From: Chryseobacterium indologenes | Lineage (GTDB): Bacteria; Bacteroidota; Bacteroidia; Flavobacteriales; Weeksellaceae | DNA length: 49,739 bases | Direction of reading: 5' to 3' | Assembly: GCA_001013295.1 (NCBI GenBank) | Contig: LAZY01000035.1 | Location: 1-49,739 of the forward strand | Part shown: positions 17,754-27,116 of the stretch, piece after piece | Layout of the letters: the number at the start of each line of letters is the position of its first letter | How positions within the stretch are numbered: the first letter of the stretch is position 1 | The notes under the pieces: generated by a model | The model's input: the letters and a program-made list of their open reading frames with translations, nothing else | Told to the model about the DNA's origin: nothing | Database searches by the model: none | Position numbers and translations under genes: made by a program

Positions 17754-19190
17754 TTAAATTTTAGGTATTTTCTTCCATGCCCCATTTTCATAAACAGCTG
17801 TATAAGGAGTATAGCCAATCGTACCCTGAAGGCCTGCCCCATCATCACCCGGATAGCCTGAATTGGCAAAGGTGGTGATCATCCCATTTTCAGCTCCGGT
17901 CACCGCATTATACTGATATGGAGATACTGTATTCAGATTTGTAAGGAGGGTTCCAGCCAACTCGTGCCCGGAAGGATAAACAATCTGGATACTTCCTTTT
18001 CCTTTTTTAAGTGATGAAGAAGTAATGGAGGTATAAGAAGAGCCTGCTATAAGGTTATTCATATAATTATCCCCTGAAATATCAATATTATAATTTTCAA
18101 AATTAGTTGCCTCAAATCTGTATACAGACACAAACCAGTCGGATAAATATTCAAAATAATTATTTTTAGAATAAATATGCGCAGAAGTAACGGTAGATAA
18201 GGCATGTACGAATGAACTGGAATGATTGGTTGTTAAATAAGCATGACAACCTGTACTGCTCACCCTGCAGTGATTATCCTGGATTCTGATACATGATGTT
18301 CTGTCATTGCCATTTTCTCCTTCAAAATAGATTCCTGAACATGAAATTCTAGACCCATAGAGTATGATACCGGCATCTGAAAAACTTTCTATACTTCCTC
18401 CAAACATGGTCATATTGCTTCCATTGTATAAAACAATTCCCTTATCATTTAAACTTGTACTCTTTTCATAGCCCGCCCTGATTGACAAAGAGGAAGCAAA
18501 GACATTATAGCATTTATCCAGTACAAGACACGTAGGACAATATCCGATATAAGAATTAACAAATCTGTTATAATATCCTTCCGTGATTTTCACTCCAATC
18601 TCAAAATTTTGTACTATAGCGGAATCCAATGTAAGAGAGTAGTCTGGTGTCTTGCTGACATTAATAACATTTACACCGATTTTTCCAGGCATACTATTTC
18701 CGAAAATAACAAGGTTTTTGATGCACAAACTCGCTCTGGCTTCAATACAGGAATTAATGGTATGATTGGTAAAGTCGTTAAAGACAAGTCGTGAATTTTG
18801 GTTACCTCCTACGTCATTACCATTGATATAATTTTGTCCTAAAAGCATTAACGCCTTATCGATTTTGATCTGTTCAGAGCATCTGTACTGTCCTCTTATA
18901 AGGATTGTATCATTTATTTGTGCTGCTTTAATAGCTGCCTCAAGCTCAATATGGGTTTTTCCTGGACCAAACCACTCAGGATTAATGACTCCATTATAAT
19001 CTCTTTCAAAGAATACTCCGTCTTTCTTCAGGTACATAATGCCATCTACAACAGGAGTTCCTGAGGTTACTTTTTTAAAGTTGGCTAATTCTTTTGTCGA
19101 ACTGTCAATCAAAGTCACAACCGCTACTTGATTAACATTAATATTTGATGTTGGAAAATCATTTGTTTCCAATAAATTCAGTGTATTCAT
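17754..19190 (-). CDS. Right-handed beta-helix (pectate-lyase-fold) protein
   Basis: The 478-aa protein lacks a signal peptide. After about 70 residues comes a pectate-lyase-type opening (HIELEAAIKAAQINDTILIR, then YRCSEQIKIDKALMLLGQN), then many short beta-coil repeats rich in asparagine, glycine and serine (ASSLSIRAGY, NMTMFGGSIESF, CSGIYFEGENG). This is the fold of polysaccharide lyases and phage tailspikes. The N-terminal segment VVTLIDSSTKELANFKKV and the C-terminal AVYENGAWKKIP resemble phage or contractile-tail associated proteins. It is near the injection-system cassette but separated by 450 bp and terminators, so it is probably its own unit, with a -7 box (TATATTTG) at 19248-19255. 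The substrate is unknown. Confidence 0.65.
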   Translation of the reverse strand: MNTLNLLETNDFPTSNINVNQVAVVTLIDSSTKELANFKKVTSGTPVVDGIMYLKKDGVFFERDYNGVINPEWFGPGKTHIELEAAIKAAQINDTILIRGQYRCSEQIKIDKALMLLGQNYINGNDVGGNQNSRLVFNDFTNHTINSCIEARASLCIKNLVIFGNSMPGKIGVNVINVSKTPDYSLTLDSAIVQNFEIGVKITEGYYNRFVNSYIGYCPTCLVLDKCYNVFASSLSIRAGYEKSTSLNDKGIVLYNGSNMTMFGGSIESFSDAGIILYGSRISCSGIYFEGENGNDRTSCIRIQDNHCRVSSTGCHAYLTTNHSSSFVHALSTVTSAHIYSKNNYFEYLSDWFVSVYRFEATNFENYNIDISGDNYMNNLIAGSSYTSITSSSLKKGKGSIQIVYPSGHELAGTLLTNLNTVSPYQYNAVTGAENGMITTFANSGYPGDDGAGLQGTIGYTPYTAVYENGAWKKIPKI

Positions 19191-19247
19191 AATGGTAAAA
19201 AAATTAAAGTTTAATCTGTATTATTTCTTGCAAGAATTTTATTAAAA

Positions 19248-19255
19248 CAAATATA
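19248..19255 (-). promoter_or_regulatory. -7 promoter box of the beta-helix gene
   Basis: The minus strand reads TATATTTG, an exact TAnnTTTG, 58-65 bp before the start codon. No clear -33 element was found. Confidence 0.5.
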
Positions 19256-19294
19256 AAAGCGGCCAGCGACAGAACTTGACGTGTATTTTTTTAT

Positions 19295-19323
19295 GTAAAA
19301 AAAAGTCGCCTCATCGGCGACTT
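19295..19323 (-). terminator. Terminator of the M28 peptidase gene
   Basis: AAGTCGCC (19303-19310) pairs with GGCGACTT (19316-19323) around a 5-base loop. On the minus strand it is followed by eight T. It is 31 bp after the stop codon of the M28 gene. Confidence 0.85.
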
Positions 19324-19353
19324 ATATTTGATTTATAGGAACAATATAGACTT

Positions 19354-20925
19354 TTATTTATAATCTTTAGAGCTTCTTCTCGGCTCTTTCAATTCCGGCC
19401 ATTTTGTTGTTTCGCCTTTGTCATCCTGTGGCATTACTCTTTTTTCTCTGTTTGAGAATTCAGGATCTTCAGAAGCCATATACGCTAATGCTGCAGTCAG
19501 AATAACATTATTCTTCACCTCATCAAAAACGATTTTGTCATACGTATCTTTTGTAGTGTGCCATGTATACCCAAAATATCCCCAGTTCAGAGAACCTAAT
19601 GAAATTCCCGGTACTCCGGCCGCCACAAATGAAGCATGGTCAGAACCGCCACCACCAGGCATGCCCGGGAAGTCTGTTTTGATATGTCCTCTTACCGCTT
19701 TTGGAACTCCTTCAAGCCATCTTCCTACATAATCATAGGCCTTTACAAACCCCTGGCCGCTGATATTCACCACACGACCCGTTCCGTTATCCTGGTTGAA
19801 AGCAGCCTGTACTCCTTTTATGATCTGAGGATTATCAGCCACAAAACCTCTGGAACCGTTCAATCCCTGTTCTTCACTTCCCCAAAGTCCTATGACGATG
19901 GTTCTTTTGTTGTTTGGATAATACTTTTTCAGGATTCTCATCGCTTCAAGCATCGTAAGAGTTCCTGTTCCGTTATCTGTAGCTCCCTGAGCTCCGTCCC
20001 ATGAATCAAGGTGAGCAGAAAGAATTACATATTCATCCGGTTTTTCCTTCCCTTTGATCATCCCAATGGTATTGAAACTTTTTGCTTCAGGAAGTATTTT
20101 TGACTGTGCATCGATCTTAATTTTCGGCTGGGCTCCTTTTTCGGCCATTCTGTAAAGCATTCCATAGTCTTCTACATCAATATCAACCATTGGGATTTTT
20201 GAAGTTTTTGCTCCAAATATTCTGTTAGCCCCCATGATTCCCGTCCAGTTTGAAATAGCAATCCCTGCAGCTCCCGCTTTTTCCAGGGCTTCAGGAAGCG
20301 TATTATTGTCATAACCGATATTTTTCACATACGCCGTAAAGTCTTTTGTAGCCTGTTCTTTTTCTGCTTTCAGCTTTTCATACAGTTCAGGAGTGGCAAA
20401 TTCTTTAATTTGGTCATCAGAACGTCCTATTTTCTGATATTGAGCCATCAGAACAATTTTTCCTTTGGCAGAAGGAAGCCAGCTGTCGAACTCTGCTTTG
20501 GAAGACACTTTAGGAAGAATGATCACTTCCGCTTCAATCGCTTTTTTAGTTGCCGGGCTCCATGCCAGCTGTGTGGCTGATAATGATTTTACCCGTGGAT
20601 AGGTCATATCGACATGGGTAGTCCCTCTCTGCCACCCTTTCCACGTTCCGAATTGCTGAAGATTAGCATCTACTCCCCATGAACGAAGCTTTCCTGCACT
20701 CCATTCATTGGCAGCCAGCATTTCCGGAGTTCCTACAAGACGTGGCCCGATGCCATCCAACAATTCATAAGCCATATTCTCCAATTGAGAATTGTTATTT
20801 ACCTCATCTACAAAACTTTTTACGATAGGGTTCAGCCTCTCTTTCGGGTCTACTTTTACCTGAGCCCATGAAAATTGGGCAGCCAGCATTACTGCAGGCA
20901 CTGCAAAAAATCTATTTATCCTCAT
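19354..20925 (-). CDS. M28-family zinc peptidase with PA domain, exported
   Basis: The 523-aa protein starts with a signal peptide (MRINRFFAVPAVMLAAQFSW, cleavage near AQ at 21-22). A protease-associated domain covers about 130-290. The M28 catalytic domain follows: H305 and D317 in SAHLDSWDGAQGATDNGTGT, E351/E352 in GLWGSEEQGLNG, D379 in AFNQDNGTG and H456 in YTWHTTKDTYD. All five expected metal or catalytic positions are present, so it should be an active aminopeptidase or carboxypeptidase in the periplasm or outside the cell. No T9SS sorting domain is present. It is a single-gene unit with its own terminator. Confidence 0.9.
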   Translation of the reverse strand: MRINRFFAVPAVMLAAQFSWAQVKVDPKERLNPIVKSFVDEVNNNSQLENMAYELLDGIGPRLVGTPEMLAANEWSAGKLRSWGVDANLQQFGTWKGWQRGTTHVDMTYPRVKSLSATQLAWSPATKKAIEAEVIILPKVSSKAEFDSWLPSAKGKIVLMAQYQKIGRSDDQIKEFATPELYEKLKAEKEQATKDFTAYVKNIGYDNNTLPEALEKAGAAGIAISNWTGIMGANRIFGAKTSKIPMVDIDVEDYGMLYRMAEKGAQPKIKIDAQSKILPEAKSFNTIGMIKGKEKPDEYVILSAHLDSWDGAQGATDNGTGTLTMLEAMRILKKYYPNNKRTIVIGLWGSEEQGLNGSRGFVADNPQIIKGVQAAFNQDNGTGRVVNISGQGFVKAYDYVGRWLEGVPKAVRGHIKTDFPGMPGGGGSDHASFVAAGVPGISLGSLNWGYFGYTWHTTKDTYDKIVFDEVKNNVILTAALAYMASEDPEFSNREKRVMPQDDKGETTKWPELKEPRRSSKDYK

Positions 20926-21117
20926 AATTTTATTGATTGGTTTAAAGATAAAGGAATTTAGGGAGATGATGAAGGAATGAAGGTAAAAAAGTTCCTGTAC
21001 AACGATATTGTGAACGTTTTTTCTATTTATGAGATTAATTGATAATAGATTTCGAAATGAGATGACTCTGATTTTTTTAAACCTGCTTTATCCACTGCTA
21101 TTCTTCAATATTTTTTT

Positions 21118-21146
21118 GCCACTAATTTTATTCGTGCATTAGTGGC
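21118..21146. repeat. Palindromic repeat, copy 1
   Basis: GCCACTAAT and ATTAGTGGC form a 9-bp stem around an 11-base centre that includes ATTCGTGC. The flank ATTAGTGGCTATTATAAA and about 18 further bases are nearly repeated after copy 2. Related shapes lie near 31014-31093 and 30444-30470. Confidence 0.65.
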
Positions 21147-21244
21147 TATTATAAAAGTTTTCATCATTAAAGAAATTCATAATGGATATTGGAGAGAAAT
21201 GGTTCTAACCTATTTAACCCACCACCCTGTTTTTAATATTATTT

Positions 21245-21287
21245 AGCCACTAATACACGAATAAAGAGGATTCGTGCATTAGTGGCT
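21245..21287. repeat. Palindromic repeat, copy 2
   Basis: AGCCACTAATACACGAAT (21245-21262) pairs with 21270-21287 over 18 bp with a single mismatch. It is a longer version of copy 1, with the same arms. It sits 44 bp after the stop of the minus-strand gene's neighbour region and could also fold as a terminator. Confidence 0.7.
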
Positions 21288-21330
21288 ATTATAAATGCTT
21301 TTATCGTTAAAGAATCAGTTTGTGCAAGGG

Positions 21331-22485
21331 TTATTTTCCATTCACAAACGCTTTTTCTTCTTCAGAGAGTAATGTGGTACTTGCTTTATCTTCTTTCACC
21401 GCCATATTTTTCCAGATACTGATATTGAAATCTATCTTCGGATTAAGTCCTTTCTTATCAGATGGAGTAAATGTATTGTAGACAATCTCACGGCTGAACT
21501 TTCTCACATGGCTTTCATCTTTATAATAAGTGGTAAATTTATCTCCTTCAAGCCTGCTCATTGCAGGAACATAGGAACCGTTTTTCTTATAAAAATCAAA
21601 GATCAGCGAAGCATCACCCAGCTTATAGTCAAATTCTCTTCCGTCAGTGGTCTTCTTTTTCAAAATTGGGTAATTTTCCTGAAAATAATGGGTTTCAAGA
21701 TAGGTAATCACCTTATCTGCGGTATTATATTTAAACTCACCATTCATCTGAACGCCATTGCCAGAAGTAATTTTAAAAGTGATCAGCTGCTCGTTTCCTT
21801 CTTCAAAAATCAGTCTTCCGACACATTTGGTTGTTTTCATATTCAGATGCTGAAGCTCTCTGTACAATTCAAAATTCATGAAAAAATTCCCCAGATATTC
21901 ATGAGAAAACTCATCGGTTTTACCTTTGAAAATACTGTCTGACTGAATGTTTTTAAAATACTTTACATTGTTCAGCTGCATCTGAAGAATTTCATCATAG
22001 TCTTTGCGGAATCCCTGTTTGAAGTTATACATATTATCCCTGGTCCACCATTTCGCCTCAGCGATCACCAGGAAATGCAGTTTATTGTTATCAAAACTTT
22101 TCTCTTTGTAAACCACGTCATACAGAGATGGATCATCGTAATATCTTTTATGATAATTTTTGAAGACCTCTTCAAAGATCTTTTTGACATCCACATTGAC
22201 AATCTTGATTTCCCCAATATCTTTATATAGAGGTTTAAGCCTGATCAGTGAACTGAAATTTGAAACTTTTGTCTTTTGATAGCCCGAAGCCGAAATTTCA
22301 AAGGCCGCCATATTTTGACTGACAGGAGCCATGCCGTCTTCATTGGTGTAAACGATCTGATCTGGAAGAAGAATTCTTGCATTAGCAATAGGATTTCCAC
22401 TCTCAGCATCCACCACTTTCAGCTGCTGGCTGTGAAATAATCCAAAAAAAAGGATGAAGAATAAATAAATGTGTTTCATGGTCAT
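21331..22485 (-). CDS. Exported protein with carboxypeptidase-like regulatory domain
   Basis: The 384-aa protein begins MTMKHIYLFFILFFGLFHSQ, a signal peptide. Residues about 20-90 look like a CarboxypepD_reg-type beta sandwich (LKVVDAESGNPIANARILLP, then VYTNEDGMA and FEISASGYQK), a common N-terminal module of Bacteroidota envelope proteins. The remaining about 280 aa have no family I recognise; KWWTRDNMYNFKQGFRKDYD and YLETHYFQENYPIL are notable segments. The likely location is periplasm or outer membrane. A minus-strand TATATTTG at 22514-22521 is a good -7 box 29 bp before the start codon. Confidence 0.75.
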   Translation of the reverse strand: MTMKHIYLFFILFFGLFHSQQLKVVDAESGNPIANARILLPDQIVYTNEDGMAPVSQNMAAFEISASGYQKTKVSNFSSLIRLKPLYKDIGEIKIVNVDVKKIFEEVFKNYHKRYYDDPSLYDVVYKEKSFDNNKLHFLVIAEAKWWTRDNMYNFKQGFRKDYDEILQMQLNNVKYFKNIQSDSIFKGKTDEFSHEYLGNFFMNFELYRELQHLNMKTTKCVGRLIFEEGNEQLITFKITSGNGVQMNGEFKYNTADKVITYLETHYFQENYPILKKKTTDGREFDYKLGDASLIFDFYKKNGSYVPAMSRLEGDKFTTYYKDESHVRKFSREIVYNTFTPSDKKGLNPKIDFNISIWKNMAVKEDKASTTLLSEEEKAFVNGK

Positions 22486-22660
22486 TGATGCATTAGTTTT
22501 AAAATTAGCTGCACAAATATATAAGCTGAAACATCAAAGAAAATACTTATTTAATAGAATTTAATAGTATTTAACTTTTGGAATTTAATTTTAGGAAGGC
22601 GAGATGAAAACTGGGAAAATTTAACATATAAAACGGTCCGGATGACAGGTTCGGACATAA

Positions 22661-22686
22661 AAAAACCGGTTCAAAATGAACCGGTT
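22661..22686 (-). terminator. Terminator of the histone H1-like gene
   Basis: AACCGGTTC (22664-22672) pairs with GAACCGGTT (22678-22686). On the minus strand it is followed by eight T and lies 12 bp after the stop codon. Confidence 0.85.
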
Positions 22687-22697
22687 CAGGGAACGAA

Positions 22698-22874
22698 TTA
22701 TTTTTTAGCTTCTTCTACAGAAACTTTTCTAAATTCTTTGAACAGTTTGCTAAGTTCTAAAGCTGATTTACGAGCTCTTGTACCTGCTGCTTTGTTTCCT
22801 TTTTCTGCCTGTTGGTTAGCTTCAGTTGCGAACGCTTCAAATTCCGCGTTGATTTTTTCAATTAGTTCTTTCAT
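22698..22874 (-). CDS. Small histone H1-like DNA-binding protein, 58 aa
   Basis: A 58-codon gene on the minus strand reads MKELIEKINAEFEAFATEAN and continues with QQAEKGNKAAGTRARKSALE, ending VSVEEAKK. The lysine- and alanine-rich helical pattern matches the short histone H1-like (Hc1-related) proteins that are conserved in Flavobacteriia and thought to bind DNA or help organise the nucleoid. The annotation is supported by a -7 box (minus-strand TATATTTG at 22895-22902), a close terminator and a sharp start at ATG 22874. It is a monocistronic unit. The longer plus-strand frame through the same bases is a shadow. Confidence 0.85.
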   Translation of the reverse strand: MKELIEKINAEFEAFATEANQQAEKGNKAAGTRARKSALELSKLFKEFRKVSVEEAKK

Positions 22875-23032
22875 TTATTTAAAAATTTAGGCTGCAAATA
22901 TAGGTTTTATGGTGATTCCAGCCTAGCTGGAGCGAAAAAAGTTTGGATAAAATGACTAAAATCTTCACTTCCAAATCCATAAAAGAGGTTTTTTGATAGA
23001 TTTACACTCCCAAACCAGTCACACAGCCTCTT

Positions 23033-23902
23033 TTAACGCTTATCATGATGTATTGTTTCCGGGATCTCAACAGATGAGATCGCACATTGATTTTCCTTCC
23101 AGATTTCTATTTTTGTAATATATCCTTTTTTACATGAACAACCTGTTTCTAAAAGTTTTGAAGGCTTTAAATAGGATTTGCCTTTTTCATCCAGCTGATA
23201 GGAATTGTTCACAATATACTCCCGGATCTTTTGAGTGTAGGTATTTTTATAGTCTTCATAAGAGTATTTTTCAAAAAGGGCTTTATTTTTATAGACTGCC
23301 GAGATCATTTGTAAATTGTAAAGCGTAGTATATTCATACCGATATTCATCAAATTGATTTCCCTGCTGATGGAAAGAATAGTTGAGAGTTCCGTCATTAT
23401 TATATATGAAATATTCTGCTTCATAATTTTCGTCTGTCTCTTTTTCCTTATTATAAAAAAGCGGATATTTTTCTGCCCGATATGAAGCTACCTTATAGGA
23501 AATACTTTTGTCATAAGGAACTGTTCCTTTATAAAAGATTTTCGATTCATAGAACCGGAAATAAAATTTTCTGTCATCATTAATATTCTGAGCGTAATAA
23601 TACTTGAATTGTTTATCATAAGATATTCCTTCATATACTTCATCAGCTTCATATTTTATATTTTCATTACATTTTTTCTCCACTGTATTTTTCTCAAAAA
23701 AACCCTCAGATCTGATTTTACTAAGATCTTTAAACCTTCCGTATACCCGAACTTTATCAGCCAACTGTATTTCTGAGATCACTTCTTTGCTTCCCACACA
23801 TGTTGTCCGGAATGATTTGTAATGACATCCTACAGCAGCAAGGTCTTTTTGCCCTGAAACAAAGGAGAAAAATGAAACAGCGAAAAAAACATAAAATTTC
23901 AT
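23033..23902 (-). CDS. Exported protein of unknown function
   Basis: The 289-aa protein starts MKFYVFFAVSFFSFVSGQK, a signal peptide. The mature part is tyrosine- and lysine-rich, with beta-like repeated segments (YEADEVYEGISYDKQFKYYY, FIYNNDGTLNYSFHQQGNQF), resembling proteins with MORN-like or YD-type strands, but no family can be assigned. A cysteine pair occurs near the end (ETGCSCKKGY). It is divergent from the peptidase gene at 23981 with 78 bp between them. Probably periplasmic. Confidence 0.65.
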   Translation of the reverse strand: MKFYVFFAVSFFSFVSGQKDLAAVGCHYKSFRTTCVGSKEVISEIQLADKVRVYGRFKDLSKIRSEGFFEKNTVEKKCNENIKYEADEVYEGISYDKQFKYYYAQNINDDRKFYFRFYESKIFYKGTVPYDKSISYKVASYRAEKYPLFYNKEKETDENYEAEYFIYNNDGTLNYSFHQQGNQFDEYRYEYTTLYNLQMISAVYKNKALFEKYSYEDYKNTYTQKIREYIVNNSYQLDEKGKSYLKPSKLLETGCSCKKGYITKIEIWKENQCAISSVEIPETIHHDKR

Positions 23903-23980
23903 AAAACCAAAATATAAAAAAATAAATGATCCTCTATTATTCCTGATTTTTTATTTTAAATTTGAAAAAACGACTTATCC

Positions 23981-25465
23981 ATGGTACAGAAATTATTCAT
24001 TCTGGCTTTGCTTTTGCCTATCCTCGGCTATTCTCAGAATACAGTAAGGTATAAAGTGTATTATGATAAAAATCTTGAGCAAAACGGATTAAAAGTTCAG
24101 GTTGATTACACCCTTAAAAAGCCATCAGATAGCATTTCCTTTTATTTCGCTAATGAAGACTGGGGAGAATCGAATCTATTTAATGCTCTTTCTATTCTGA
24201 AAAAGGATAATCCTGACCTTAGTTTTGAAACCCAACCCGAACGCAACAAGATAAAAGTCAGCATGAAAAAAGGGAAAAAGGTTTCTCTTACCTATCATAT
24301 CAGGCAGGATTTTAAAGATCCGAATTATCAAATATTCAACCGTCCCAGGATGAACAATACTTTCTTTCATATTTTGGGTAAGAATCTGTTTATTGTTCCT
24401 CAATCACTGACCAAGCTTCCGGACGACAAAGAAATTGATTTTTTCATTGAATGGATAGATTTTCCGGCTCAGTTCAAACTTCACAATACCTTTATGACAC
24501 AGGTTCAGAAACAGCACATCAAAGTAACTCTCTGGAATGGGTTTTACAACTCATTATTTATTGGTGGCGATTACAGGTTTTATTCTTTTACGGTACAAAA
24601 CAAACCTGTTTACTTTGCTCTTAGAGATCAATGGATGAACGGATTTACAGATGACTTTCTATTTTCTAACCTTAAAAAAGCGGTACAGTCCCAAAGGGAT
24701 TTCTGGAAAGATTATGACCAGGATTATTTCACAGTCGTTATGACACCTACTGTTTCGCAAAAAGACAGCCTTTTCAAAGGATACAGCACAACGGGCTCTG
24801 CCCTTAAAGGTGCATTTATGATGCAAGGGACCAACAATCCTTTCAATAATAAGGATGCTTATTTTAACCTAATTCATCATGAGCTGATGCATGAGTGGAT
24901 CGGAAATAAGATTCAATGTAAACATGAAGAATTCAATTACTGGTTCAGTGAAGGCTTTACCGAATATTATGCTTTTAAAAACAGACTTAGAATCAAAGAT
25001 ATTTCTTCAGACGAATGGCTCCGGTTATTCAATAATGAGATTATCAAAAGGCATTGGAAAAATCCACAGCGAAATATCCCGAATTATAAAATAAAAGACG
25101 GTTTCTGGAAAAGTCGTGATGTAGAAAAAGTTCCGTACAGACGGGGAGCGCTTTTTGCTTTCTGGCTGGACAATCAAATTCTATTGAAAACCCATTACAA
25201 AAAATCTCTGGATGACCTGATGCGGGAACTATTAAAAACCTGTACGGAAAAGAAGCTCAAATTCACGGATGAACTCTTTCTTGATCTGGTACAGCAATAT
25301 CTTGACGAGGATATTACCTACTTCTTTCAGAAACATATCTTGTCAGGGGAAGATATTGAGCTTCCCAAAGAAAAATGGATAGATGGTTTCAATTTTAATA
25401 CCATTGATACGATTCCGCAACTGGAAATGGATAAAAGTAAGAAACTACAATATATACTCAATTGA
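23981..25465 (+). CDS. Gluzincin metallopeptidase, M1/M61-like, exported
   Basis: The 494-aa protein has a signal peptide (MVQKLFILALLLPILGYSQN). The zinc site is HELMH at residues 300-304 in NLIHHELMHEWIGNKIQ, with glutamate E324 in WFSEGFTEYYAF as the third ligand. There are 19 residues between the second histidine and E324, one more than the classic M1 spacing, so the protein sits between M1 and M61 patterns. The N-terminal about 220 residues form a beta-rich domain. It is probably an aminopeptidase active in the periplasm or at the surface. A perfect -7 box (TAAATTTG) lies at 23957-23964, giving a very short leader before the ATG. Confidence 0.8.
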   Translation: MVQKLFILALLLPILGYSQNTVRYKVYYDKNLEQNGLKVQVDYTLKKPSDSISFYFANEDWGESNLFNALSILKKDNPDLSFETQPERNKIKVSMKKGKKVSLTYHIRQDFKDPNYQIFNRPRMNNTFFHILGKNLFIVPQSLTKLPDDKEIDFFIEWIDFPAQFKLHNTFMTQVQKQHIKVTLWNGFYNSLFIGGDYRFYSFTVQNKPVYFALRDQWMNGFTDDFLFSNLKKAVQSQRDFWKDYDQDYFTVVMTPTVSQKDSLFKGYSTTGSALKGAFMMQGTNNPFNNKDAYFNLIHHELMHEWIGNKIQCKHEEFNYWFSEGFTEYYAFKNRLRIKDISSDEWLRLFNNEIIKRHWKNPQRNIPNYKIKDGFWKSRDVEKVPYRRGALFAFWLDNQILLKTHYKKSLDDLMRELLKTCTEKKLKFTDELFLDLVQQYLDEDITYFFQKHILSGEDIELPKEKWIDGFNFNTIDTIPQLEMDKSKKLQYILN

Positions 25466-25553
25466 ACATGATACAATTTCTATGGAGAGGCAATATAAAA
25501 TCTGATCTTTCCATAGGTATTGATCTAATATAAGTTATTTGATCTTTTGATTC

Positions 25554-26972
25554 TTAGGTTCCGGAAAGTAGTTTTTGTACTTTTTCTCCAACATCTTTTA
25601 TTAATGCAATACTTTCCTGTGTAATTCTTTCTGCAAAGATGATCCTGAAATAATGGCTGTATTTCTCTGAAAAAGAAAACGTCTCTCCGGGAGTAAATAA
25701 AATCTGTTGTTTTTCACAATACTGGTAAAATTTACCCATATCTACCTTTTCCGGCAACCTCATCCAGATACTGTACCCTCCCTCCGGCCTCTGAAAGCAG
25801 GAATCTTCCGGAAAATATTTTCTCAGCGCTTCTGACAGCTGAGCCTCCTGTCCATATAGTTTTTTTCTGAATGAGCGGAGATGTCTTTGGTAACTGCTGC
25901 TTTGCAAAAGTTTGAGAACCAACTCTTGGTAAACAGGAGAAACCGATCTTCCCAAAACAAACTTTGCCCTTTCTGCTTTTGAATAAAAATTCCCGGCATA
26001 CAGCCACCCTAATCGGATACCGGGTGCCAGAGTTTTTGAAAATGAAGAATAAGTCATTACCAGCCCTTTCCTATCAAAGCTTTTGATGCAGCGGGGTCTT
26101 TCTTCTCCAAAATAAAGGTCAGAATACATATCATTTTCTATGATACATATCTTCCGCTCTTCTGCAATCTCCAGAAGTTCTTTTTTTGACTGATCACTCA
26201 TTACCGTCCCCGTAGGATTATGAAAATTAGGAGTGATTACCAGCGTACGGATATGGTGTTCCGCACAGACCTTCCTGAAATACTCCATATCAAAACCTGT
26301 TTTTTGGTCTACGGGAATCTCAATCATCTTAAGTCCCAGATTGGTAATTACCTCCAATACAGAAAATACACATGGACTGTCTATTGCAACTACATCTCCT
26401 GCTTTTGTCACAGACCTTAAGGCAATGGTAAGGGCCTGTAGTGCTCCATCAGTAATGATCAGTTCATCAGGATTCAACTCACAGCCGTATGCATTCATCT
26501 GCCTGGCGATATGCTGTCTTAAAAGTTCAAGTCCGTTTGAGGGATAATAACGGAGAAGGGCAGCTCCTTTTTCACGGATTACTTCCTGCATGGTTCTGAG
26601 AATTAATTTCTGAGGAATCAGCAGATCACCCGGCACGGCTGTATTGAAAGAACTGATTTCTGAGATTCTTTTGGAAGTCAGCATCATATTTTTCATAAAT
26701 AGCTCATCTCTGGCTACCGGTGAAGTCTTTTTTCTTATTCCTCCACGATCTTCATTCTGAGTGCCCAAAACAAAATACCCTGATCTCGGGCTGCTTTTGA
26801 TCAACCCTTTGATCATAAGATGCTCAAATCCGCTCTGAACGGAACTTGTACTCAATGTATATTTTCGCCTGATCTCCCTCACTGACGGCAGTCGGTCATT
26901 CTTCTGTAAAATCCCGCTTCGGATCTGCTCTTCAATAACCGTTGTAAAAATTTCGTATTTATAGGACTTCAT
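25554..26972 (-). CDS. MocR-type regulator: GntR HTH fused to aminotransferase-like domain
   Basis: MocR proteins bind DNA through an N-terminal GntR winged helix and sense PLP or amino-compound ligands through a class I aminotransferase-like domain. The 472-aa protein shows the HTH in residues 5-70 (RLPSVREIRRKYTLSTSSVQ) and the PLP domain from about 105. The Schiff-base lysine is K313 in SSFSKTLAPGIRLGW; N250-HNPTG and D281-Y283 also contact PLP. It is divergent from the acetyltransferase-like gene at 27117, with about 145 bp between. MocR regulators often control the divergent neighbour, which is the likely target here, by inference. Confidence 0.88.
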   Translation of the reverse strand: MKSYKYEIFTTVIEEQIRSGILQKNDRLPSVREIRRKYTLSTSSVQSGFEHLMIKGLIKSSPRSGYFVLGTQNEDRGGIRKKTSPVARDELFMKNMMLTSKRISEISSFNTAVPGDLLIPQKLILRTMQEVIREKGAALLRYYPSNGLELLRQHIARQMNAYGCELNPDELIITDGALQALTIALRSVTKAGDVVAIDSPCVFSVLEVITNLGLKMIEIPVDQKTGFDMEYFRKVCAEHHIRTLVITPNFHNPTGTVMSDQSKKELLEIAEERKICIIENDMYSDLYFGEERPRCIKSFDRKGLVMTYSSFSKTLAPGIRLGWLYAGNFYSKAERAKFVLGRSVSPVYQELVLKLLQSSSYQRHLRSFRKKLYGQEAQLSEALRKYFPEDSCFQRPEGGYSIWMRLPEKVDMGKFYQYCEKQQILFTPGETFSFSEKYSHYFRIIFAERITQESIALIKDVGEKVQKLLSGT

Positions 26973-27093
26973 ATTAACCCTTCAACTGTGGTAAACAAAT
27001 TTACATGTATTTTTTATAAGTAAGGAAAATGAATTTCAATCTGTACCGGTCACATTTTCACAAACTGTATCCTTTTCCAATGCATTAATCTTC

Positions 27094-27101
27094 TAATTTT
27101 G
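27094..27101 (+). promoter_or_regulatory. -7 box that decides the start of the next gene
   Basis: TAATTTTG is an exact TAnnTTTG. Its last three bases are the TTG at 27099 that could be read as a start codon. If this is the promoter, transcription begins about 27105-27110 and the real start is the ATG at 27117. Confidence 0.55.
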
Positions 27102-27116
27102 AATAAAAAAAGACTC

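Larger units (their letters stand above)
20926..21330. other. Intergenic region holding two related palindromic repeats
   Basis: This 405-bp stretch has no supported gene. It contains two copies of an inverted-repeat element (21118-21146 and 21245-21287) that share a conserved flank. Nothing else was recognised. Confidence 0.6.

Noticed and set aside
17507..17764. 85-aa plus-strand frame
   Set aside because: It runs through two strong hairpins and into the end of the beta-helix gene; no family or start context supports it.
22642..22890. 82-aa plus-strand frame
   Set aside because: It is the shadow of the 58-aa histone H1-like gene on the minus strand, which has its own promoter box and terminator.
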